A DNA stretch of 64,000 nt, from NCBI GenBank assembly GCA_003415625.1, contig PYIU01000002.1, positions 7,564,001 to 7,628,000 on the forward strand, given 5' to 3'. Both the position numbers and the translations under genes were made by a program. Each line of letters opens with the position of its first letter. Position 1 is the stretch's first letter. Below the pieces are notes generated by a model. It saw nothing but the letters and a program-made list of their open reading frames with translations, ran no database searches and was not told the origin of the DNA. Shown one piece after another: positions 56,065 through 64,000 of this stretch. The DNA is from Aquanectria penicillioides (taxonomy: Eukaryota; Ascomycota; Sordariomycetes; Hypocreales; Nectriaceae).

Positions 56065-56995
56065 TCATAGAGATGCAAGACCAATTGAGTCAACGCCAAT
56101 GACCTCCTGTCTTGTCGCATGGCGTAGGCCATACTTGACGTGTTCTAATGTATTCTCCGGGACGTAAATGCCGCAATCCTCGCCCATCACCTTTCCCCAG
56201 TTGGCCAAGAAGCCAGCAGCTGTGGTCTCATTGACGTGGCCTGGAAATGTGGCCAACGTCACTCGAGCAGTTCGGCCTGCCCCAGTCGCGATACACTCTC
56301 TAGAGACGAGACACTTCAGAACACAAGGCGGCGACCAGAGGAGCACACTTCCTGGTTTCAAAATATGTCCGTGTGATTTTCTTTGCCAATTCCGGGATGT
56401 GCGTCATACGAGACGCTCCAGATGGCATGACAGCATTGATCTTGATGCCGTACGTCGGGGGGAAACGGCCAATGTCCCGAGTGATGGCGAGAATTGCTCC
56501 CATTGACGCTGAGTAGGCACAATCTCCGCTAGTTCCCAAGCCTATAATAGCATCTGAAGAAACGTTGACAATCCGGCCATATCCTTGGTCAACCATTCTG
56601 TTCCCGACAGCACTAGTCATCATTTGCATCCCTAATGCGCCAATATCTATCACCCGCAGGAACGCTGATGCGTCCACAGCTGCATGGGAGTTTGCTTTGC
56701 CAGAGATACCAGCGTTGTTGATGTGTATGTCCACTCGACCGAATGCTTCAATGGTGTCCTTCACAATTTGGATGGCATCAGATTGTACAGACACATCGTG
56801 CCTATCCGGAATCGCCGTGCCTCTATTAGCTTTGACCTCGTCAACAACCGCTTTTGCTCGCGCTATGGTCCCTATCTAACGCACAAGAGTTCCACCGTAG
56901 TCGTTGACCACAAGTTTAGCACCCATACGAGCATATTCTCGGCCCAGGCCACCGCCTGCACCTGTCACAATTGCGATGCGATCTTTTACTGACAT
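56065..56995 (-). pseudogene. SDR of peroxisomal multifunctional type, decayed
   Basis: From ATG 56995: MSVKDRIAIVTGAGGGLGRE (TGxxxGxG), then a gap of about seven expected residues, GAKLVVNDYGGTL and a TAG at 56878-56876. The reading continues AKAVVDEVKANRGTAI, VDIHINNAGISGK (NNAG) and GRIVNVSSDAIIGLG. The active-site tyrosine is in CAYSASMGAI: the Lys expected four residues after Tyr is Met, so catalysis would fail. GIKINAVMPSGASRM follows. A further frame change near 56300 separates LVAALCSEVSRL from RECIATGAGRTARVTLATFPGH and WGKVMGEDCGIYVPENTLEH, ending at TGA 56065. The family includes the dehydrogenase part of fungal FOX2-like enzymes. Three lesions make it a pseudogene. Confidence 0.8.
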
Positions 56996-57257
56996 TTCGG
57001 TGATCAATGGGATTCGGAAGAACCAGGTAATTGGATTATTTCTCCAGAAAGAAAAGAGCTAATTTTTGTATGCTCATGTTACATGGTCACGGACTAAGTT
57101 ACCAACAAACAGAGGTAGCACCGCAATCATCCAAGGATCCGACTGAGCTTCGGGAGGTCAGAGCGATGTTCCTCCGAAATAAATACCTGGTGTAACAAAG
57201 ACGGGTGACATACCGGCTTGCACAATAGACCAGTCGCCGCTACGGCAAAAGATCCAG

Positions 57258-57284
57258 CAGTAATCGCAGTCGCCGCGATTACTG
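57258..57284. repeat. hairpin, 10-bp perfect stem
   Basis: CAGTAATCGC and GCGATTACTG pair perfectly around a 7-nt loop, about 265 bp upstream of the SDR relic's start and 60 bp before the A/T-rich block. Possible end of a lost mobile element or a factor-binding palindrome. Confidence 0.5.
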
Positions 57285-57344
57285 GAGTGTCACATATCCG
57301 TATATAACGAACGCACCGGTCGGAGGCTGCCGCACCGTTGTTAC

Positions 57345-57490
57345 AAAAATTAATTAAATTTTTTATTTAAAAACTAAAGACTAACTAAAAAAATTGATTA
57401 AATTAATAACTTACTAAAATTCTTTAATGAAAATTTTTTTAAACTTTTAAATAACTAATTAGTTGGTTTTTTTTTAGTCAATTAGTCGGT
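57345..57490. repeat. A/T-rich low-complexity block
   Basis: About 145 bp of almost pure A and T with repeated AACTAA/TTAATTA words, far richer in A/T than its flanks. It could be RIP-altered repeat debris or a spacer; no ORF. Confidence 0.6.
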
Positions 57491-58269
57491 GACTAATTTC
57501 GCTTCCCTGCCTCAACCTATGGGTCGGCAATCATTCATCCTATCTTGGAGCTTTCATGATTGGCACGATTGATGGAAGTCACAGCGTGCTGAAGAAGCCC
57601 ATAGCCCGAACGGTGAGATTTGCTGAGAGGCCGCTCACCTCACTTTGAGGCATGCTAGCGCAATTTGTGGGTGTTTTTGAGCTACTTTTGGTTGTTAATG
57701 GGCGATCTCTTTTTATCGCTTCTAGTTGAAGCTGTCGGGGAGTTGACAGTCTTACTAGGGCAGTCTCGAAGGTATTAGAAAGTTGCAACAAGGATCACGG
57801 CAATAGCAAGGATGTAACTGAGCTATATTGATCACTTGGGCTCTTTCTTGGTTCATGCATTACGTGAAAATGGAACAAAAGATCCCGAACCCCGACTTCA
57901 CGTATTCGGTGTAGAATTGGAGAGAATCGTGCAATACATGTGGACCTATCCCAATACCTTCCAAGAAATGATCTACATCTTGGACACCTCACGCAAAATC
58001 ACAACAGTTTTTTGAGAAGCGCCATTTCGACATATTTGGAATATCGAGGGTATCAACACTTTTCATGTGTATTGTGTGTGTGTGTGTGTAGTTGACACGT
58101 TGCTACCATCAATGGGTCGAGGGAAAAGGCATGGCTTGACATGGCTTGAAGACCTTTGAATGCTGAGTATAATCATGATGGCTCCACTTGACAAGAATTC
58201 GAAATTGACATCACATCAAAACCCCATCTCAACTTTTCTAATATCAGCAATATGCCATAGAACAGAAAA

Positions 58270-58980
58270 CTACTTATAGTAGTCTTTCAAAGCATCAATG
58301 CATGCTTTAAAACCAGGTCTATGTTCAAAGTCTTCGTGGTGGGCCGGTGTCCGTACATGTTAGATTAAGGACTGAAATTAAAAGGAAAATATGGCCTTAC
58401 TGCGACTGACTTCCAGTTAATCAACAATAGTTGATTCTCGGGATTCTCAATTGTAGGGCTGATGAAAAAACCGTCACAGCCGAGATCGTCTTGCAAAAGT
58501 CCCGCCACCACCTTTTTGAACTGTGAACAATACCCAAAGACACCTCCTTCCACGGTTTTAGTCAAGGCCTCCTCAATTGCAGGTGATCTAAGGGGTTGCT
58601 GGTAAATGAACCTCCCTACTTAGAGAGGAGTGATCTATAGGCGCATGGGTTGTCCACGATATCTTGCGGCCGTTGAGCCCTGGTTGTATGACCTGATGTA
58701 GTTCTCCGTACGCTGGGCTTGTATAGAAGGCATGTGAAGAGTCCAAGTCTTGTCAAAGCAAAAGCACCACCCGTATATCTCTCTTCAAACTTTTTGCCTC
58801 TCCACATGGAGATGACGCCGGACTACCTGAGGACTGGTGAGCAATATGAATCGCATTTATAAACGTCAATACTTACTCTTTGATTATCTTCAATGCAGGG
58901 GCAAGATCTTTTTCCCTATCTCCCTCTATCGTTGGGCGATGGGCAATGAGCAGTGCTTGGATTACATTATTTGACGACAT
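58270..58980 (-). pseudogene. dimeric alpha-beta-barrel (ABM/EthD-like) protein, decayed
   Basis: From ATG 58980: MSSNNVIQALLIAHRPTIEG..DLAPALKIIKE, then an intron with GTAAGT donor. The following segment is read in three successive frames (VVRRHLHVERQK, KKFEERYTGGAFAL, DSSHAFYTSPAYGELHQVIQPGLNGRKISW), so two frame changes have occurred. After another intron come EEALTKTVEGGVFGYCSQFKKVV and LLLINWKSV; a last splice gives HHEDFEHRPGFKACIDALKDYYK, ending at TAG 58272-58270. The pattern of two ferredoxin-like halves with W.S..AH.AF..SP.Y matches stand-alone antibiotic-biosynthesis-monooxygenase-like or EthD-like proteins of fungi. Function unknown; decay likely. Confidence 0.55.
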
Positions 58981-60699
58981 GGTGTTAGGGGGACTTGCGT
59001 GAATCATCAACTACAGAACTTTGTAGCTCAGCCTTGTTTTCCTTTTTATACAGCCAAGTCAGGATTGTTGCGGCATTTGCGAGCGAAAATCGAAAGCCTC
59101 CGAGGAATCCGGGGCGACAAGTTGGACTGTCACAAGTGCGAAGTTAGTCCGTCCGCTAGTCTGTCACCAAGAGGCTAGCGGAGCACCACTATTAAGACTG
59201 GTTAAATTCACTGGGTCTACAATTGGTTATCATAGGGGGAGCTCGCACCTCTCGGCTTTTCCTTATTCCGATATTTCATCTCACAAGAGAGCTAGGTAAT
59301 ACGGCTCCTGGCTTCTCTTTATCTCCCAGCAGAATCCTAGAGGCCGCAAGCTGACGCCAATTCACGGTCTGGATAGAATCACTGCAAGCATTGAAATATC
59401 ACAGCGCATAGCCAAGCGCTCATAAAAATAAGGATCATAACCCAGGTTTAGAGTGGATACACCGCACCGATGACCCAAAAGGATTATGGATATTTTAAAT
59501 GATTTAGCACAGGAGCCTCGGGGGTAAGATGTTGGGCCTTTTGGGGCTCAGTTCAGCCGGGGGTTGCGACGGGGGGTGCATTGCCTCCAAATCGTGTGAC
59601 TAGTTGTGAGAAATTGTCTCCAAGACATAGGCTTGAGATACATCAGCCAACTTTACCAGCGACAGCTACAAGACTGCATAGACCAAAATCATCAACGCTC
59701 GGGAGTTGAAAACTATTGTCACTAGGATGTGATGAAGGAACATACATAGTATCATAAGGTGCAGGCAGGGTTGTTTGGTTCCACACACCATCAAGCTCAA
59801 CTTGACGTTTTTCGGCATGATGTTGCCGTCCTAACATCCATCTTGAGCAACGGAATGGCCAGATGATCGGACGACATAACATGTGTTTGATAGAGAAACG
59901 GGGTTGGCGGGGTCTTGGGGACTTAGGCACGTGAGTAAATTACATTTCCAAGGACGCAATCTACGCAGGTAGATGTACCTACAAACAAGTCCAACCAATA
60001 AATCAATTTCAGGTTGCAGAAGTAAGCTACTATCAAGCCTGTACCACCCTCCCCATCATGATACGCAGTTACTTGAAATACACAATTTCCACTCAAATGA
60101 ATGCTGTAGAATGTAAGGCAGAAAATATAATCGGTATATTCAGTGGCGAATGTACTAAACGCCGAGGTTGAACCTAGGTGAGCTGTTATTTCCGTTTAGG
60201 ATACATTGGAATTGGTTGCAATGGTTCCTTCAAGTTGGTTCATTTTGCATGGTGAATCCATAGAACGCTGAATGGGGCCCATGCTGGCCGTTGGTTTCTG
60301 TTGTGCTGGCTTGGAACTCAGTGCAGCAAAGGTTCCTATTGAGGGGTTGACCAATTTAAAGATCTACAAAGTACTTCGGTGGCATATCGCAATAGTATAC
60401 GAACTAAGAAAGGCAGCTGTGTGCCAAAGTTCACGCAAAATCGTGCATCCCTTATCGTCTTGAAGAATTTAAACCGTTTGAAGGACAAGGTCGCCGTAAG
60501 CAAATACTAGGAAAGAAGTTCGGAAGGTTAGAAAAGTATTCAGGTAGCGGGTTTCTTGAATGGTTATTGTTTTTTTCAGCTCAGTCTTCACTTTCGCATG
60601 ATCGCACACACAAATCCAAAAAAATACTACAACCCTTTAAGTCGTTGTTTAGATATGCTCCTCCCTCAACTTCTTGTCACCATTGTCGTTGACTTTATT
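58981..60699. other. long intergenic region, 1.7 kb
   Basis: Upstream of the ABM-like relic. Short ORFs on both strands (for example 59643-59930 and 60272-60463) have no recognised family. No repeat seen. Confidence 0.35.
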
Positions 60700-61101
60700 A
60701 TGGCTACCTCCTCCAATTCACGTTCTGAGCAGGTTTTTGACACAAGTGGTGCTGCTTTAGAGGGCACTCGTCATATTCGCATGTGGACCGACGATACACA
60801 CTAAGATACAGTGGTCAAGTTTCTCGACGTTCCACATGCCCATGACCTAGACGACATCAAGGATGTGAACCACGGCGGAATGTTTTACACGTTTAACAAC
60901 GGAGAGACTTAGCTAACTTTAAACAATGAACGCACAATAAACGCCTTCTTCTCACCCCAGACATGGATGAGCCGGACCTCGAGAAAGGTTCGGAGGACTA
61001 TGAAAGCTGGCCCGTTATGAGCCCAAAAGGATCTCAAGGAGGCTCTTTTGGACCCCTCATCCTATAAGGAACTTGATGCTCTGTGGGAAAAAAGCCACTG
61101 G
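60700..61101 (+). pseudogene. degraded unrecognised gene
   Basis: Protein-like pieces appear in order: from ATG 60700, FDTSGAALEGTRHIRMWTDD, a TAA (60802), VVKFLDVPHAHDLDDIKDVN and HGGMFYTFNNGET, a TAG, then a likely exon DEPDLEKGSEDYESWP, and in another frame AQKDLKEALLDPSSYKELDA with LWEKSHW. The acidic, helix-like composition and coherent length suggest one former gene of about 130 codons. I do not recognise the family. Confidence 0.35.
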
Positions 61102-61466
61102 TGTGTTGGATCAAGTTTCAATTTACTTAGATAATATCGATCCTTCCTTCTTTTTCCATCGCTTAGTTCAATAACTAGAAATTCAATGAATAATGCGCAA
61201 AAGAACTGGGTACACGTCGTGAACCCACTTCATGTGCCACTAGGTTGGGACCTACCCTATACTCGTCATACCTGGCTATCTTTGGGCTGGTGTTCACCAA
61301 CACCAACAAAGTGGCCCAAGCGTTTCCCAAATTAACATGTTGGCAGGTCAGTTGCTTGCCAGGCAGCAATCACGATGATGACAAGCTTTCTTCTCACATC
61401 ATTCAGCACACTGATACAGTCAGGGGACTAATCACGTCATCTAGCCCAGCCTGATATCGGTTTGAA
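61102..61466. other. intergenic, 365 bp
   Basis: Immediately upstream of the archaemetzincin gene. No feature recognised. Confidence 0.4.
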
Positions 61467-62866
61467 ATGCTGCTGCCGACCCAAGAATGCAGCCACGACA
61501 AGCTCGAGCTTGAGTCGTCCTCTTATGCAGAACTCGCAGGCTTCAGACGACTTCCACTGGCTCAGCGGCTTGCGGCGACAACCAGATCTGGTCGGAATCC
61601 GGTTCCTGGCATTGGTTTCAAGGCTGCCCTCGCCGGTCTGGAAAACGACATCGCTACTGCATTCCCGGGGCCGCTCGTCCTGCCCGACAACGACATGGCG
61701 CTGGACCCAAAATGCTCGGCTCAGAGCTTCCGCTCGTGGTTACGGTTGAAAGAGCGCAACAAGCCAGGCAAGAGGAGGGGGTACTCTACGTTGTTGGCGC
61801 CCCGACTATTACGCCCGAGGTCGACTTCATGGAGTCATGGATTAAGCCCACGGTTGAGAGGAGCAAGCGGCCAAGCAAAAAGCGCAAAACCTCGAGAGGG
61901 CGACGAATGGGTCCATCAAGCACCAATGACGTTATCGAGTATCTCTTGGCGTTTTACCATGGCATCCAGGTGAAGCCTTTCCCGCAAGACCTTAAATTCA
62001 TACCCTGGGAAGAGAAGAGATCCAAAGATGCGCAGACATATGTTGGTCTGGCGACAGCTGACGCCTGTGTTCGGATCCGAGCGCGCCCTTCTCCTGACGG
62101 CGTTTTCAGAGGCCAGCTCAACCTGTCCGACATTCTTGATGCTGCAATAGAGATAATACCCCAAGATGCACACGCCATGGTCATTTTGACTGATCACGAC
62201 CTCTATGAGGACGAAGAAGACGACTTTTGCTGTGGCCGAGCTTATGGTGGTAGTCGTGTGGCTACGGTGTCAGCGGCGCGGTATGATCCTGCTCTTGATG
62301 AACACCAGGGCATTGCCTTCTCGCACATGTGGCCTGCTTCACATTGCAAGCAGTACATTGATCAAGTTTTGATTGATGCTGACGCTGCTTCTCTACAATC
62401 TGTCACTACGCGACCCTCCGAGGGATCTGGCTCTCCACATCCAGTTACTCCTATGCGCGCAGCGGTGGACGCGGCTGCTTCTGCGCCGTTGATATCGACT
62501 CCTGAAGCATTGTACGGAGTATGGTTTTCACGACTTGCTCGCACGGTTGCGCACGAGCTCGGACACTGCTTTGGAATAGGACACTGTGTCTACTTTGCGT
62601 GCATGATGCAGGGTACAGCCAACATGGCCGAAGATGTATGCCAGCCACCCTATCTCTGCCCGGTGTGTTTGAGCAAGGTGAGATTCGCCATTGCCGGTGA
62701 GCTTCTCCGTGGGGATGAAGAACGACAAAAGAATTACGTGAAGGAGAGATATTCGGCACTGGTGGCTGCTTGTGACAAGTGGAAGCACGTCGCGTTGTTT
62801 GCGGGTTACAGCGCTTGGCTCCAAGCCAGGTTGCTCAGCCCGGAATTTGAGCAATTGGGCTGGTAG
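61467..62866 (+). CDS. archaemetzincin-type zinc metallopeptidase (M54), frame break in G5 run
   Basis: The peptidase domain contains HELGHCFGIGH (62552-62584) followed by C-x4-C-M and a distal CPVC, the full archaemetzincin signature HExxHxxGx3Cx4CxM..CxxC, which binds a catalytic and a structural zinc. LYEDEEDDFCCGRAYGGSRVATVS before it is typical. The N-terminal part (61467 on) reads LPLAQRLAATTRSGRNP, FPGPLVLPDNDMALDPKC and SFRSWLRLKERNKPGKRRG, and then the frame changes in AGGAGGGGGTACTC (G5 at 61777-61781). The second frame goes on VLYVVGAPTITPEVDFMESW without a gap. One missing G would give a continuous ~466-aa protein of normal layout. It is soluble with no signal peptide. Family certain; whether the break is real is open. 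Confidence 0.85.
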
Positions 62867-63582
62867 CCGCACTGGAGATTATCGCATTCATTACCCAGAC
62901 ATTTAGACACCCAGACTGAAACAGATGATTGACGCACTCTGATAATTGTATGTACGCTTTCCAGATTCCTGGGAGTCGCAAGGCTGGCTCGGCCTCGAGT
63001 ACTTGTGTAATTTTCATCCTTATAAGGGCGGTGTCAAACGGCCATGGATGTACAAACCAACGTCTAGTCTGGCAGGAAATGCGATGATCGGGAGTTGGAT
63101 TTCATTCTTATCAAGGAAAGCCGGGCAAGCTAGGTGGCTTGATGTAGATTCGGTGTATGACATCGAGGACATGGCCTAGTTCGGGGATTTTAACGCTAAG
63201 AGTGTATGGGTTAAAAGCATCGAGAGACATATCTCGGGATCGGTCATCTAACGTCATGCTTCTCCGCAGCTAATGATAAGAAGCCTTGCCGGTCCTAATC
63301 CTCGTCCTTCGAACCGGTTCTTCTTCCCATATCGACCCTAGTGGCTATCTCAGCCCCTGCTAGACCTATGAGAAGCCCCTAAATGAAGCTGCCAGGGCTT
63401 TCAGGGTTGAGCATTGAGATTGCCATTCTGAGTATTTTCATCCCCATGTCCCCAGAAACACACATAGAATGAGCCATCACAAGGAATGGTCTAGGTGCCT
63501 GAGGCATCAACCCAATCCTTATCAAACTAATTCACATTTTGGGCGTGGATCCACAAAAAAATATTTTCTATGCACAAGCGAG
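62867..63582. other. intergenic, 715 bp
   Basis: Between the metallopeptidase gene and the partial gene at the right edge. No feature recognised. Confidence 0.4.
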
Positions 63583-64000
63583 ATGTCGCAAACAACTCAT
63601 GTAAGCATATAGTACAATCAACCTTGAATAATTGATGTGATCGATTAGGATGATACCCGTTATTGACCTGTTGACTAGCCAGATGATTCCACTGCCTCGA
63701 AGGGGCTTGCAGATCGTCGCGAGGACGAAGTAGTGACTCTACCACCAAACGTTTCCATCTATAATGGGACAGCAGGAGAACAACTATTGAATGCCAAACT
63801 CTTTACACGGCTGGAAACGACAGTTCAGGACCTAAATCAGCTGGCCGCAGCTCTAAGTTCTGACGTTGCCGCGTTTTGTATCCAACATCAAAACGCAGCG
63901 ATTATCTTCGACGATGAACTGGATTCGCACCACGAGCACTTTCGTCAAGTTTGCCTGAAGCTAAGTGAACGTGACTTAGGGCTTCATTATGGTTGCTGTG
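63583..64000 (+). CDS. 5' part of an unknown gene, cut by window edge
   Basis: ATG 63583 starts an 18-nt exon (MSQTTH) followed by a 78-bp intron (GTAAGC donor, TTGACTAG acceptor). Exon 2 from 63679 stays open to the window edge (107 codons): PDDSTASKGLADRREDEVV, LPPNVSIYNGTAGEQLLNAKLF, LETTVQDLNQLAAALSSDVA, IIFDDELDSHHEHFRQVC and LSERDLGLHYG. The region is acidic and predicted helical. I do not recognise the family. A mini first exon followed by a long second one is common in f ungal NLR-like and ankyrin genes, but this is only suggestive. Confidence 0.5.

Larger units (their letters stand above)
56996..58269. other. intergenic, 1.27 kb, with A/T-rich block and hairpin
   Basis: Contains a perfect hairpin (57258-57284), an A/T-rich block (57345-57490) and a (GT)n microsatellite at about 58072-58090. 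No gene recognised between 57500 and 58269. Confidence 0.4.

Overview
The window is nuclear DNA of a filamentous ascomycete (Pezizomycotina, most likely a sordariomycete). The evidence is short 47-76 bp introns with GTRNGT donors and CTAAY-like branch sites, fungus-specific families (LaeA-like methyltransferases, HET, HeLo-like, Zn2Cys6, GLEYA), and low gene density. It reads as an accessory or subtelomere-like region: about 18 genes look intact, and about as many are recognisable but decayed. Exon structures were built by hand from splice sites and reading-frame continuity; nothing was searched against a database.

Left part (0-17.7 kb): a decayed MBL-fold hydrolase, a RidA-type gene with one frame break and a class V aminotransferase pseudogene come first. 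They are followed by an intact GH11 xylanase, a retrotransposon-Pol-derived gene with a three-fold C-terminal repeat, a siderophore-esterase-like hydrolase and a six-exon sugar transporter. At 15.5-17.6 kb lies a head-to-head pair of dead genes: a SesB-like esterase and a HeLo-like cell-death protein. Each ends in a similar short N/G-rich motif of the type seen in fungal amyloid signalling pairs.

Middle (18-38.5 kb): LaeA-like methyltransferase 1 (9 exons), a long HET pseudogene, a Cys-rich secreted and probably GPI-anchored protein, a 7-exon aldehyde dehydrogenase and a Dal5-type transporter. These are followed by LaeA-like methyltransferase 2 (9 exons, including a 13-nt microexon), a 325-bp MITE with ~92-bp inverted repeats, a Zn2Cys6 regulator, a SnoaL-like protein and a GH114 enzyme whose signal-peptide-like segment is out of frame.

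Right part (40-64 kb): a GLEYA-domain wall protein, a small protein with a duplicated motif behind GATA and STRE palindromes, a large membrane protein with a frame break in a C7 run, a small orphan, an alpha/beta hydrolase and a 5-exon GH43 enzyme. A graveyard of oxidoreductase genes follows (SDR, P450, multifunctional-type SDR, dimeric alpha-beta-barrel protein). The window closes with an archaemetzincin broken in a G5 run and the 5' end of an unknown gene.

Two decay modes are visible. One is in-frame stops at positions where CAG or CAA is expected, in the form repeat-induced point mutation (C to T in CpA) would give. The other is single-base frame breaks, several in homopolymers, which could be true mutations or assembly errors and should be checked before the affected genes are called dead.
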